This document shows positions 35,461 through 48,353 of a stretch of 64,000 nt of DNA, in pieces. Where the stretch lies: the NCBI GenBank assembly GCA_033439795.1, contig JAUTDP010000010.1, positions 682,001 through 746,000 on the forward strand, in the 5' to 3' direction. The notes beneath the pieces were generated by a model. It ran no database searches. It was not told the origin of the DNA and saw only the letters and a list, made by a program, of their open reading frames with translations. The stretch comes from Sordaria brevicollis (lineage: Eukaryota; Ascomycota; Sordariomycetes; Sordariales; Sordariaceae). The position numbers and the translations under genes are program-made. Each line of letters begins with the position of its first letter. The stretch's first letter is position 1.

Positions 35461-38199
35461 GGAATGAATCGTCCATGAAGAAATATGGACCGAACGATCT
35501 AACCTGGACCTTCCTGCCCGAACGGTCAAGGTGATTTTTATATTGTACATATATACACATACTTTCTACCTATAAACTACGTTAGATGGGGAAATGGGGA
35601 TCGAAAAGTTTGTGTTCTGCCCACTGCAAATGCGTTCAAATCTTAAGAAGCATAGGAGTCGTGGGCGTAAGAGCGGGACTCGTCCTTTTTCGTACTACTT
35701 TTCTTTACTTGGGATAGTGGCTGCCTTCTGATGGCAGTACCGGTAATTCAGTGCGAAGGCTGTACAGAGTCAGGGTCGGGCATACCGGCTCGACGTTGTG
35801 GATGATTGAAAGGAAGGAATGGATACTGGACTGGGTAGTCGGTGTCAAGTGATGGAAATGTACAGTTGAAATATACTAGTTTAAGGCGTCTTCAAATCTT
35901 CAAGCGCTAGAAAGAGATCCCGCTTGAAGGTGTCTTTGCATCTAGCATGTCCCATCTTGCTATTATAGATGTGGTTGTACTCTGTGTCTATGTCAAACAG
36001 AATGTTGTGTTACTGGAACATTTATTTGTCCATTTCATCTCGAGACAAGTGAGGCTCATTCCGACTTTCGTTACACAAGCCGTTACTAAACGTTCGAGGA
36101 AACGTGAGTGATGCGTAACTAGCCCTTCAAAATACACGACCCTCGTTAGTAAACTTCAACTTGACTTTTATTTTGTCTACTTCCAGGTCCGTGATGTTTT
36201 CAAGATTGAGATGCCGCGATGGCGATGGGGGATGGGGAATTGACCACACCTCCGGCTCTGGCACCCCACTTCCCGAATTTCCCCCCCACTCCCACTCCCG
36301 GCTCGGTTCAGAACTTCCGGGCCCGATCACGACACCCCCGCTCGGGCGACGCTCGCCCGCTCCGGCACGTGGCCGCCGGGAAGTGGGGTTGGAGAAAAGG
36401 CTTGTTTCTGTTTCAACTTGGATTCGCGTGCCAGAACCATGGCACTGCGTGTTGAAGGCGCAGTGTCTTAGGATTTTGGTTGAAACTTGAAAAGGGATAT
36501 GGAAAAGTTCAGCTGCAAGTTGATCAAGGTACTTGATGCGTACATACTGCTACTGCGAGGTTGACGCCTGCTTCCCTCGGCTTGCTTTGCTGTGCATTGC
36601 AGGTACAGTCAAATTCGATATCGGATGGGAAACTTCTTTCTTCTCAATAACACATGGACAACAAGGGAGAAAAAAGATACATTCGACGACCTAACGCCCT
36701 ACGCTCTACCTACATACACGTCGGGTCTACCACCATACGTACAACCATCCTGTCAGAGAAATTGATGCGATAGGTTGCAGTCTCTTCAAGCCGTGACAAC
36801 GTAGCGCTCGGAGCTCGGCTCGTACGTAATACGTTAGTCTCTCTTCACTGTTCCCCTCGCAGCTTTTCTTCTTTTAGAGATCAAAGAGGCTGCCCCAAAG
36901 ATTCGCAAGGGTTGGTGTCAATGTCGGAATCGACCGAACAAAAAGGTCAACCAACCAACGAACAGTCATGCCGCTGGCTGCCGAACGGATATAAGGATTT
37001 CCAATGGGAGGCTTTGAGGGGTCTAATCTCCGCGCGAATCGGTGAGGTTTCGCAGGTGCAATGGTTTACGTTATGGTTGTTGTCGGTGTGACTGTTGACT
37101 CTTTCGGATTGTGAGGCATCAGAATGTCGGGCTCGGATTCGATTCTATCAGTGAGAAGGCAGTAAGCACCACGCGGTCGACACAGCAACGAGTGAGAGGA
37201 GAGTTGCTGTTGACTAATACGGAGCTATGGTTCATCCATCCGGTATATGTGAGACTTTACTCATCTTCGCTTTTCCCAGCCGTAGGCTCTTCAGTCTGCC
37301 TGTTTCCATGCCCATAGCCGCTTCGGTGCCGTCATGGATATCCGTAGGCGGGATAGTGTAGAAGCCTTTTTTGTGGGGTTGGGTTTTAGTCATCCACCCT
37401 CTGGTATAAGTCGGAGCTAACGACCACCAACGTCCGAACCGGGGAGGGGGTTGCGAAGTGGAAGCTGGCAAGCAAACGCGAAAACGCACCTTCCCTAATT
37501 CTGATACTTCGCTTGGTTTGGAAGGAATTTTTTCTTTTTTTCTACTTTCAGAATTCTTCTCTGTTTTCTTTCCTTTCCTTCCAACGAAGCTATTTTGTCC
37601 TTTTCCTCATCTTCAGTTGGACAAACGATTTGGGGACGCCAACACCGTCCATACCGCACTGAACATCAACTTTGGATCCGAGGGTTTGGGTTTCCAATAC
37701 TGGATGATATCATTCTTCCTGTGCACTCGGATCCTTCTTTTTTTGGTTGTTGCGACTCGTATCGCAAAAGAACATTGTTGTTATTAATAATCTTTGAATA
37801 TTATCACGGAAAATCGATAACGATCATTGCAAGTGGACTGCACCAACAGTTTTACAAACCTATCCATATTACTCGCCAACTGACCTCTCCTCCGGCTACC
37901 GGCTTTACACCGAACGTTTGCGCCCAGTTTCCTCTCATCTGGTCGGTCGCACAAGGCATTCTTTGACAACGGCGCAAACCAGATTCTTGGGACAGTCAAA
38001 GGGAGGACGAAAATAAGGAGAAGAGGTGAAAAGAAGCTTTCTTTCCACTTACCAACGGACGAAAGGAAGTCGACATTTCAAAGTACTTGTACGCCCATTT
38101 TACTTCGAATATCGGTCTTACAAAGACAAGAGACAACCGTTGCGCCTTTCGTCTCACAACAAAGTCACCACCCAGTGACCAACCAACGGGAGCTGAGCC
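35461..38199. other. Intergenic, 2.7 kb, no supported gene
   Basis: Between HMGR and the 14-TM MFS exporter, both rightward. Frames are short and motif-free. The last few hundred bases are A/C-rich and probably the leader of the MFS gene. Confidence 0.6.
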
Positions 38200-40199
38200 A
38201 TGGCGTCAGCGGCGCCACATGGCAGTCGGGGGACACCGGCCGACAGTTCGGCTGTCACAACAACCTCGGCAGCCTCATACAACGGCAGCAGTTCCGACAA
38301 CACGGTCCAAAACAACTTGATCAACTCCCAAGCCAAAGAGGAAGAGAAGGAAATCGAAAGAGCCAACGAAAATGCCGACACCACCGGGCCACCAACCGAT
38401 CCACCAACAGATGCCCAACCGTCATCACCCGGGCCTGCAGCCCCGGAAGAAGACCGCACCAATCTCGAGACAACAGCTATCATTGCCGCCCTCGCCAGCG
38501 CGCTCTTCCTTGCGGCGCTCGACGTGACCATCGTCACCGTTGCCATTCCGACGATTTCCCAGGAATTCAACAGCACGACGGGGTACACATGGATCGGATC
38601 GGCGTACCTTTTGGCCAACGCGGCGACGGCGCCCATGTGGGGCAAGATCTCGGACATCTGGGGCAGAAAGCCGATCTTGTTGATGACGGTGGGCGTGTTC
38701 TGGATTGGATCCCTGATTTGCGCGTTGAGCAAGAACATGGGCATGTTACTTGCTGCGAGAGCGATCCAGGGTGTGGGTGGTGGAGGCATCATTATTTTGG
38801 TGAATATCTGTATTAGTGACTTGTTTTCGATGAGGAAACGAGGTATGTTGAACTGTGGGCTTTTATGGTGATGATGAAAAGCAACAAACGCTGACAGAAT
38901 AACTGCAGGAATTTACTTTGGTGTCATGGGCATGGTCTGGGCACTGGCGAGCGCGATCGGACCCATTCTCGGAGGCACTTTCACGAGCAAAGTCACTTGG
39001 AGATGGTGTTTCTACATCAACCTACCTATCTCGGGAGTCGGCATGGCAATTCTGGCGTTTGTCCTCAAGCTGCATAACCCACGGACACCGATTCGACAGG
39101 GACTGATGGCGGTGGACTGGCTCGGCTCATTGACAATCGTCGGAGGCACGCTCATGGTCTTGCTCGGCTTGGAATTCGGCGGCGTAACGTATCCCTGGAA
39201 ATCCGCGACAGTCATTTGCCTGATCGTATTCGGCATTGTGACGATTGGCATCTTTGTTGTGATCGAATGGAAGGTCGCCGAGTACCCCGTTATTCCAATG
39301 CGGCTGTTCAAGCGCCGGACGAGCGTGGCTTCACTGTTGGTGTGTGCTTGCCAGGGATTTGTCTTCATCTCTGGTAGTTACTACCTCCCGCTCTACTTCC
39401 AGGCGGTGCTGGGCGCCACGCCGTTGTTGTCGGGAGTGTACGTTTTGGCGTATGCCATGTCGCTGTCCATCGTGTCGGCCGCTACGGGTGTATATATCAA
39501 GAAGACGGGCAAGTACTTGCCTCCCATCATCTTCGGCATGGCGGTCATGACGTTGGGCTTTGGTTTGTTCATCGACCTGGAGCCGAGACCGAACTGGGCC
39601 AAGATTATCCTTTTCCAGTAAGTCACCCATATGATCCTGTCTTCGGTTTTGACAAGATGACTGACAAAGTAAACAGGATCGTTGCTGGTATCGGAGTCGG
39701 TCCCAACTTCCAAGCACCACTTATCGCTCTCCAAACAACCGTCCAAGGCCGCGATGTTGCCGCGGCAACAGGCACGTTCGGCTTCATCCGCCAACTCTCA
39801 ACCTCCATCTCCGTCGTTATCGGTGGCGTGGTCTTCCAAAACCGCATGGAGAAGCAACACGACCGGCTTGTCCAACAAATGGGTGAACAAAACGCCAGTC
39901 TTCTGACAGGAGGTAGTGCTGCGTCGAACGTTGGCCGACTTGCTACCCTGCCGCCTGACCAGCGCCAGATCGCCCGTGAGGCCTACTTCAATGCGCTGCG
40001 CACCATGTACATTGTGTACGTGGCCTTCTCGGCGTTGGGATTATTCATCTCGTTGTTTGTCGGGTCGAGGACGTTGAGCAAGGAACATGAGGAGCACAAG
40101 ACGGGGTTGGATAATATGAAGAAGGCGAAGGAGGATAGAGCTGGTGAAAAGAGGACACCGAGTCCTGGGGATGAGGAAAAGGGGTCTAGCAGGTCATGA
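38200..40199 (+). CDS. MFS multidrug exporter, DHA2 family (14 TM)
   Basis: Predicted proton antiporter at the plasma membrane or vacuole. Three exons (38200-38842, 38909-39617, 39677-40199) give 624 residues. About 90 hydrophilic N-terminal residues precede helix 1, which carries the DHA2 motif LDVTIVTVAIPTI. Further family motifs are GKISDIWGRKP (loop 2-3), AARAIQGVGGGG and the antiporter motif GMVWALASAIGPILGG, which is placed at the start of exon 2. WRWCFYINLPI follows. Helices continue to the final YIVYVAFSALGLFISLFVG, and the tail is acidic/basic with EHEEHKTGLDNM. Fungal relatives export toxins, drugs or amino acids. No metabolite cluster adjoins it, so the substrate is open. Confidence 0.93.
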
Positions 40200-42092
40200 T
40201 GACAGTGAGAAAGGAGGTGGAATAAGTAAAGGCTTCCGGAAGAGGTGTTCAGCGTGGGGAGAGAAAAAAAAACGATGGGAGTGATAGGGATTGAAGTACA
40301 TGATCACCCAGTACAACCTTAATTCAACATGTCAATAGCGTCCTGCAGAAAGCGGCTTGTATACTCTAATCAGTCTCCGGGACGTGAACGATACACAAAC
40401 AAAACGATAGATAAACCCCCATTCCTAGTGGTAAACCTAATGTAATTCAACATCATAAAGTTCAATACATACCATGCTCGTGAGAGAGTCTCGCCCGTGG
40501 CACACACATGTCAATCCGCTCATACATGCGTACACCGGCACCTCCTGACGATGCCAAATATCAACAACCCCAAAGCACAAGCCCTCCCAAGTCCCTGCTA
40601 ACGATGCAATCGCACAGCGGGTGTAACCCCAGACTTTAGGCAAAATGCAACAAGCGAAGCCCGCGATGTGCGCCCCGCGAACTGAAGGATGCGGAGAAGG
40701 TTCCATCATCGCGCGCTAGAAGCATTCCCGCATGTGGATTTGTTTCGAAGGACCCGATCCCAACTGCAGCCTCCAAAAACTTTGTCCTCTTCGGGGGATG
40801 TCTGTGCGAACGACCTACGGGAAGGTGTCGTTGAAGTCGAGTCTTCGAAGGTGAAAATGAAGATGTATGGACCATGCCGGGCAAGCGGGATGAAACATGG
40901 TACTGTACTTTCCTAGAAGAGTAATTGCTTGGCTTGGGATGGGGAGGGGATTGGTTAGGTTGTTTTTGTGGAGGGGAATGGTGGATGTTGTTTGTTTAAG
41001 TGAAAGAGAGGATGGAAGAAGGGAAAGCTTGTTCGGCGGTTCAGTGGCACAGCCGAAGGGATCCAGAAGCAGTAACCGGGTATGTGGTAGTGGTGCGCTT
41101 GTAGCGGTGTTTACAGGGGAGTTGATGCGTCGTTACTGCTTGGTTGTTACCAGTCCATCATCTTGTGTGTTGACTTGGTTTGTACACTCCTCCCGTCCAT
41201 TATCAAGACATTATATTCAATTCCCCGAGAGCAGTAAGATAATCAGCCCGAGAGGACATTCTTTCCACATATGACAAGAAACAAAGTTTCAAAGATGTTG
41301 ATGAGGTTTCTTGATGCAAGACGACGGAGGGTTGTGTCCAACTGCAGATTTCACTAGCAAAAGCGGGTCCCTGAAAATGTCCGAGCGACGAAAATCCAGA
41401 AACAAATTCCTGACGCGCCAGCACAGAATTCGTTGCAACCTTCCCCAAACACCAACGCACGAGAGATCGAAGCACCAATCCCCAACACTCACATGATGCC
41501 GTCTGGATGAGCCCCTTCGGTATGGAAGCGATCTCCAATGTCTATGATTGCCGCTGATCAGGATGGAAAAACGGATGGTCTCGTCGGCATCATTGAAGCA
41601 CCTGAAGCCAGGCTGGCGATGGTCATAAGGGCTCAGGCAAAGTAATGATATTATGGGCCAAGAAGGTGAAGTTCGTGGACATGGAACGGATGATTCAGTC
41701 TTCCCCAGTTTTCCAATCCTTCCATCTCCAACCTCACTCACAGTCTCACGTCCACTTCATCCACCTCCTCCACCACCTTCCCCGGACCCCGGACTTTGCG
41801 TGTGCGGCACTGGAGCCATTGGACCGACTGCCCGGAAGCCATCCCGAAAACAGCAGCACCCCTGCCGACCGGCCCATGCAACCTCGACCACCATGGTTCA
41901 TCCGGAACTTGACCGTCCGCGGTCGAGTCCACTTCGGTTCGACGCTTGCCTGACCTTGGTTCTTGGGTGGCCAACCGCCGGTCAATCTTGGTGGTGATGG
42001 TGACATCCATCATGGACCTCATGGGCCTTTCCGGTCCAGGCCGCCAGCCAAGTTTGAGGTCGTGGTGGTTGTGGTTGTTGTGGGAGCAAAGG

Positions 42093-42098
42093 TATAAA
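42093..42098 (+). promoter_or_regulatory. TATA box of the CE1 esterase
   Basis: TATAAA within GGTATAAAG, 137 bp upstream of the ATG at 42230. Spacing fits a short leader. Confidence 0.55.
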
Positions 42099-42125
42099 GA
42101 TGGAGGGTACTCCCGTGGACTTTCT

Positions 42126-42132
42126 GGTTAAA
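42126..42132 (+). promoter_or_regulatory. Candidate XLR-1/XlnR site GGTTAAA
   Basis: GGTTAAA matches the GGNTAAA motif I recall for the Neurospora xylanase regulator XLR-1 (GGCTAAA in Aspergillus XlnR). It lies 104 bp before the esterase ATG and downstream of the TATA box, so it may be fortuitous. A seven-base match is weak evidence on its own. Confidence 0.3.
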
Positions 42133-42229
42133 GGTCTCGACAAGAGGAAACGACCTATCCCTCTCGCCGTATCATCATCCATCGACAAGTCCGCCGTCCG
42201 GAAAGGCCAATCCATCCTAGTCGACGACA

Positions 42230-43406
42230 ATGAAGTTCTCTACCATCGCCTCCGGCCTTCTGGCCCTCGGCGCCTCCTTCGCGAGCGCCGCCGAGATCGT
42301 CAAGCGTGCCTCACTCCAGCAGGTCTCCAACTTCGGCTCCAACCCATCGGGCGTCAAGATGTACATTTATGTTCCCAACAAGCTCGCTACTAAGCCTGCC
42401 ATCGTCGTCGCCATCCACTACTGCACTGGCACTGCTTCGGCCTACTACCAGGGCACTCAGTGGGCTCAGTTAGCTGAGCAGTATGGCTACATCGTCATCT
42501 ACCCGGAGTCTCCCTACAGCGGCACCTGCTGGGATGTCTCGTCGCCTGCCTCTCTCACCCACAACGGTGGAGGCAACAGCAACTCTATTGCCAACGTAAG
42601 TCATCGAACATGTTTGGGTCTAGACTGTGCACTAACTCGAAGTCCAGATGATCACCTACACCATCAACCAGTACGGCGCCGACGCCAGCCGTGTCTTCGT
42701 CACTGGCACCAGCTCCGGCGCCATGATGACCAACGTCATGGCTGCCACCTATCCGGAGATGATCGCCGCCGGCTCGGCCTACGCTGGTGTTGCGGCCGGC
42801 TGCTTCTACACGGGCACCGTTAACGGATGGAACTCGACCTGTGCTCAGGGCCAGTCCATTCACTCCCAGGACGTTTGGGCCAACACCGCCCTCAAGATGT
42901 ATCCCGGCTACACCGGCAAGCGTCCCAAGATGCTCATCCACCACGGTTCCGCCGACACCACCATCTACCCGCAGAACTTCAACGAGACCATGAAGCAATG
43001 GGCCGGCGTCTTCGGCTACACCTACGGCCAGCCCCAGCAGACCATCCCCAACCAGCCTGCTTCCGGCTGGACCAAGTACGTGTACGGTCCTAACCTGGTC
43101 GGCATGTACGGCGCTGGTGTCACCCACAACATCCCCGTCTTTGCTACCGATGATCTCGAGTGGTTCGGTATTACGGGCAACAACGCCTCGCCTAGCCCTA
43201 GCACCACTGCTGCTCCCATCACTACCACTCTGGCTACCTCTACCAAGACCACGACTGCTCCGGCAACTACTAGCTCTGCTAGCAACGGTGGGTGCACCAG
43301 CCAGCGCTGGGGCCAGTGTGGAGGCAATGGATGGTCTGGCTGCACTGCTTGCGCTAGCCCGTACACTTGCCAGAAGATCAACGATTGGTACCACCAGTGC
43401 TTGTAA
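42230..43406 (+). CDS. Acetylxylan esterase, CE1 family, with C-terminal CBM1
   Basis: Secreted esterase that removes acetyl groups from xylan. Exons 42230-42595 and 42648-43406 give 374 residues. Residues 1-20 form a signal peptide, followed by a short pro-segment ending in KR. The alpha/beta-hydrolase domain covers about 27-300: [11 protein letters not shown] near the oxyanion site, nucleophile Ser144 in GTSSGAMM at the exon 2 start, an Asp in [11 protein letters not shown], and a His in GVTHNIP. A Ser/Thr/Pro linker leads to a CBM1 cellulose-binding module (about 338-374) with its cysteines and aromatic residues ([22 protein letters not shown]). Feruloyl esterases share this fold, so the exact substrate is inferred from overall similarity. 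It faces a GH3 xylosidase tail to tail, 242 bp away. Confidence 0.93.
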
Positions 43407-43648
43407 AGGGGCGGTAGTAAGCGTGGCTGTGAGGAGGGAGTGGAGGGAGGAGGAAAAGATACCCAAGGAGATGATGAGAAAGCTGTTGGTTGAGGAGTCC
43501 AGCCACGAACCATGATTTCATATGAAGATGACAATGACTTCGGTGTACATACTTGAATCATAACATTGTATATACATACACAAACCCCATGTCCTACTAG
43601 CTGGTGTTCCAGCCTTTTTTCAGTGATGTCCAAAACTACTTCTCATAC

Positions 43649-46286
43649 TCATTCCTTCGGTTGTGGAAACTCATCCAAAACCTTCTCCTCGCCTGTCAAC
43701 TCAACCACTACCTCCTTCATTCCCTCAACCAACCCCTCCACATCAACACCAAACCGATAAGTCCCCGGGTACAACACGGTGTTGCCATTACCATCAACCC
43801 TGGCAATAGCACCCAGGCTCACCGGAATATCCTCACCGCTAACCATCCTCGTCTCACCGGGCTTGATGTCCTTTACCCTCTTGTAGCTCACCAGGGTCTT
43901 GAGCGGGTACGGCTGAGGGCCAAACTCTCCGGACAGGAAGAGTAGGGCAACGTAGTCTGAGGTTGTTGAGCCGGTGTTGGTTATGGAAACCCTGAACGAG
44001 GAGAAGGGACAGAGGTCGAGGTAAGTAGCTGTGCAAGATGTGACGAGTGAGGAAATAGGGATTGACTGAGGGCTTGTTGAGTTGGTGAGGGAGAAGCGGG
44101 CAGAAGAAGAGGAGTTGGAGGAGGAAAGAGAAAGAGAAACGTTAAAAGTGGTATAGTGAAGTCCATAACCGAAGGGCAAGACGGCATCGGAGTACCACTT
44201 GTAAGTACGGCCTGGAGAAGACAGGGTCTTGTTACCCGATGTCGAGCGGGTCTGGATCGTCAAGCCGTTTTGTTCCGTCCCAGAAGAGGAGGAATTGGAC
44301 CCGTGGTTGAAGGGTCTCAACGCCATCTCCGTAAGAGGCACCTCGTCCACGTATTTGGCCGGGTACTGCGTCACCGGCAACCGTCCAGCAGGAGCCTTCT
44401 TGCCCGTCAAGACATCAAACACCGCCGTACCGCCCGACTGGGCCGGGTAACCCACCCACAAGATCGACGATATGTTCTTGTTATCAAGCAGCGCAGAATC
44501 ATCAACTTGATCACCAAGCTGAATCACAACCATCGGCTTCCCCAACCCCGCCAACTTCTCAATAAGCGCCACCTGCGTCTCCGGCCACGCAATACTCTCC
44601 CTGTCCAAATCCTCGGCAGCAACAGTCGTGTCCGTCCCGCCAAAATACAAAATCACATCAGCCTCCTCCACGGCCTCCAAAGCCGGCGCAGTCCACGTAT
44701 CAGGGTCGCTGGCATTCACCACCGGTCCCCTGACATAGGAAAAGGAATGGTTAAGCTGCTGCGCCGCATAAAGCGGGTTATGATAATACGGCGGTACACC
44801 TGAGTAAGGCCCTCGCATGGTGCGGGTGGCGTTGGCCCAGTGGCCTATTAATGCCACTTTCTTCTTGCCACCGGACATAGCGGAGAAATCGAAGGGCAGG
44901 AGATTGTCGGAGTTTTTGAGAAGGACGATACCCTCTGTTGCTGAGCGGAGGGCTAGTTCTTGAGAAGAAGGGGTGTTGACGTCGGACCAGTTGAGGGCGT
45001 CATATTCTGGTGATGAGAAGGGGCCGTTATTGGTGCTGGTGGCGGGACGGCCGTGGTCGAGGTAACCGGCGCGAATTAGTCCTTCGTATAAACGCTGGAG
45101 GGCGGTGTTGATGGTGGATTCGGGTAGGAGGGATTGGTTGTAGGCGCCGATGACGTCGGTGTAGGGCGGCCAGCCGGATACTTCGCAGACGGTGTCGGTG
45201 CCGGCTATGTAAGCGGCGGCGGCCGCTTCGGCGGGCGTTTGCGAAAAGTTGTGGTTGTCGGGGAGGAAGTCCTGGATGGCGTTGCAGTCCGAGGTGATGT
45301 AGTTGTTGTGGTCGGTCCAGTTCCAGTGGTCGCGGAGGATATCGGTCATGAGGTAGGTGCTGGCGCAGGCGGGCGTACCGTTGAGGGCGTTGTAACTGTT
45401 TTACCCTCATCAACATCCATCCGCACCTGGTTGGCGACGAAACACCACCAAAGGGGAAAGAACATACCTGCACATAATACTCCCCACCTTCGAATCCCTC
45501 GCACAATGCTGAAAAGGCGGCAAATAATACTCTGACAAGTCCTGCAAGCTAACAACCGCATCAAACTCGTACCTCGTCAACCCGCGCCACCTCTCCAGAT
45601 CGTACGCCGCATAGTGCTTGCAAGTCGCAATTACTTTTCTCACCGTCTTATCCCCTTCCAAGCCCGCCACCATAGCCTTCACATACCCTTTAATTCTCAG
45701 CGGATCCTCCCCGGGCGTCTCAGCTCCTCGACCCCATCGCGGGTCTTTATAGGGGTTGATGTTGGGCGTCCAGTAATCCAAACCGCCGAAACCAAAGTTG
45801 GCGAAGGCGCGCGCTTCGGTGCTGATGGCTGTTGCTACTTCGTAGACTAGGTCGTCGTTGAAGGTGGCTCCCAGGGTGATGGCGTTGGCGAAGGAGGTGG
45901 CGAAGGAAAAGGGGTGGCCGGTGGTGTTGAAGACGACGCCTGGGGAACCGGCTACGCCGTGAAGACCTTCGGACCACCAGGCGTAGGGAGGGAGGCCGAG
46001 GCGGGGGGCGCCTTTGCTTTGGCTTTTGAGGGGAGGGTGAAAGTCAGATATCAATACTGTATGTGAAGATGAGGAAAATTGGGAGATCATACTCAACGAG
46101 GTTGACGAGCTTCTCGTCGATGTTCAGTTGCTCAACCAACGACGCGGCGCGGTCGGGTGCTGAGGCGGTGGGATCGCATGCTCTGGATTTTGCTAGGGGG
46201 CCGTTGATACAGTCTGGGAACTGGAAGGCGTTGGCCGTGAGGATACAAGCAAGCAAGGGGAGCGAGGAACGATTGGGTGGCTTCAT
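43649..46286 (-). CDS. Secreted GH3 beta-xylosidase
   Basis: Releases xylose from the non-reducing ends of xylo-oligosaccharides outside the cell. Three exons (46286-46093, 46022-45468, 45395-43649), introns of 70 and 72 nt, give 831 residues. Signal peptide 1-20 (PLLACILTANA). The GH3 N-terminal barrel includes RLGLPPYAWWSEGLHG, the ENINPYKDPRWGRGAETPGEDP-type block (here TPNINPYKDPRWGRGAETPG), KHYAAYDLE, and the nucleophile Asp about 286 in YITSDCNA. The alpha/beta sandwich follows (ALRSATEGIVLLKN), then a C-terminal fibronectin-III-like domain with FGYGLHYTTF. EGLHG and DLE are features of xylosidases rather than GH3 glucosidases (family knowledge). Many N-glycosylation sequons. Partner in position and pathway of the neighbouring CE1 esterase. 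Confidence 0.95.
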
Positions 46287-46879
46287 GCTTCTTGAGACAC
46301 AGGTTTGTTGACCAGGCTTGTTTGGAGAACGTCTATCGCCGGCTACATAAATGTATGGACTTGTTCATTGTTCATATACCCATATGTCGTCTTTGTGATA
46401 AGAAGAGACTTGAAGGTTTCTGTCCTATCCCAACAACAACACCCCTCAACGGCATTGTCCACCCGGTGGTTCGTAAGTATATGACGCTTTGATATTCCTT
46501 CATTGACCTTGTTTCGCTCGTCACTGTCACCGTGATGCTCCTATCTCAAGTTTGTAATTAAGCGGCTGAAACCCTATTGGGGCGGCTTTCACAGCACCTC
46601 CTCAATCTTCTCAGATGCACTCCGGATATTAACTGCAACTGCGGAGAAGTCCATGCACGATATGAAGATCCCGCCCGGCAAGCGATCGGGACGGGGCGCG
46701 GGAATGTAAGGTGGTGTACCTTGATGCGGCCCAATGACGCAGCGATTTTGAGTTCTGACAGGCCGGGGCCGTGTAATATCCGGTAAGGGTCGTTATGGCC
46801 GGTGAGCTTAAACGGCATGCATACGGTATCTGGACCGTGGTATGCAGTTTGCTGAGATGCCAACATCATGATTGGAGGC
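46287..46879. other. Intergenic, 0.6 kb: GH3 promoter and an open tail frame
   Basis: The left part is the beta-xylosidase promoter; no GGNTAAA match was found there. The right part lies beyond the called stop of the eight-cysteine membrane protein, and another minus-strand frame is open to 46558 with good codon use (see findings). Confidence 0.5.
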
Positions 46880-47649
46880 CTAATTGTAACGCGTACTCGC
46901 TGATGGAAGTCCTGAATGCCGAATAAGTTGTAGTCGAGGGGCTTCTGTTCTTCCGGTGTCATTGTCTTTGACTTCTGTATCCTTGCGTCTGGGAAGAGAC
47001 ATGCGGGCCTTGACCTTTAGACGCCATGTAATGACGGCGGATATAGCCAGTGCCAGAGCACCGGCTGTAGAGCCAACTGCTAGTCCAATTTTTGCGCCGG
47101 TTGACAGACCTGAAAGTGTTGTAGCATCAATTGAGGGACCATAAAGTTGCTGAACTCACCTGTGTCCGTACTCGAAGGGCCATCCCCACTCTCAACACTT
47201 GCGGTCGGCTCCCCTTTGCTTCCGGATTTACTCTCTTTTATCGACATCTCTGGCTCGGAACTGGTCGTACTCGCCACAACCAAAGGAATATCCATTCCCG
47301 CCTCGGCGCAATAATCGTTATATACACCAAATGCGCTCGTAACCAGCGTATTGCTGGGAGGTGTCCGGCAACTGTCGGCGACGCAGCCCCTGAGGAAGGA
47401 GCTAGCTGTTCTGGCGTGTTCGTAGTTGTCATCGCCGCTGCAATAGCATTCATTGACCCATGGTCCACTGCATCCGAGGGCGATGATGAGATCTGTCGCT
47501 GTAGAGCCCGAGTGCCAGATGCAATCTTTGACGCATTCTCGCTGTTGGAGGTAGGGCGTGTAGGAGAATATCGAGATGGGAACTTCGGCGTTTGCGAAGG
47601 TTGTGAGGCTTAGGCCGGTGATAAAGGCCAAGGTGATTTTGGAAGACAT
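46880..47649 (-). CDS. Eight-cysteine, CFEM-like single-pass membrane protein
   Basis: Unrecognised cell-surface protein. Exon 1 (47649-47160) and exon 2 (47109-46880), joined over a 50-nt intron (GTGAGT to TTTCAG), give 239 residues. Signal peptide 1-21 (SSKITLAFITGLSLTTFANA). The ectodomain has eight cysteines in the order C-x3-C-x16-C-x7-C-x-C, then RGC-x4-C and NDYC, reminiscent of CFEM but not a textbook match. A Ser/Thr/Glu-rich stalk precedes the transmembrane helix GLAVGSTAGALALAISAVIT that exon 2 supplies. A basic cytosolic start (WRLKVKARMSLPRR) follows. The tail after about residue 190 is doubtful: a second frame looks more coding than the one ending at 46880, so an undetected intron or a frameshift is possible. 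Confidence 0.7.
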
Positions 47650-48353
47650 GCTTTGATGCAGGGCTCGACTTGGTGCAGATGGAAGCCGTGTTCTTCCCGA
47701 TGCTGGCGGTGTGATCGAATTCGTAGGATCTAAATGATTAGTAGAATAAAAAGCTGAACCTGTTCGTCGGTAAGCGTCTGAATACGAAAATAAGTGGGTT
47801 CAAACAGCGAGACCAAAAGAGGAGAGTCAAAATGAGGAGGCCTTTCAGCATCTCCGCGTCACGGAGAGAGCACATTGGAGACCAGGCGTGGTTGTACAGC
47901 CCGGAGGCAAATTCTGAATGATTCATACCCGCTCCTGCTGGTGTTTTTCGCTTCCAGGTAATGATAAGACCCCATTTTTGTTGCTTTATCCATCCATTCC
48001 TTTTTTGAGTACCTTCCCCTTCTCTTGTCATTGATTTGAGTTCACTCGCCCAGCCAATGCAAATGACTTGCAGCGTTGGGCTGCTCAAGCTTTTGCACGG
48101 AGCCGCTCGTGCATCCGTCCTTTTGCTCCTTCGGCTGCATCGAATGGCGTGAGTCTGGGTCAGTTTCAAGCAACTGCATGCCATGTATCATCCAGCTCTC
48201 AACGCCGTCGAGCGCGAGGTGGCTGTCGACCTCTTGCTTTGTCTCCATCACCAGGATGGGACACTCCGAAGGCTGATTTGACGGAGGGGTATAACTAGGG
48301 CACATCCGTGCCGACTTGGACAGTAGCGCTTGATAAACCGATCATGAAGTTAT
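47650..48353. other. Intergenic, 0.7 kb
   Basis: Promoter side of the eight-cysteine protein and downstream flank of the RRM gene. Open frames are uninterpretable shadows. No supported feature. Confidence 0.6.

Larger units (their letters stand above)
40200..42229. other. Intergenic, 2.0 kb; promoter of the esterase at its right end
   Basis: No supported gene. The right 150 bp contain a TATA box (42093-42098) and a GGTTAAA heptamer (42126-42132) in front of the acetylxylan esterase. Confidence 0.6.
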
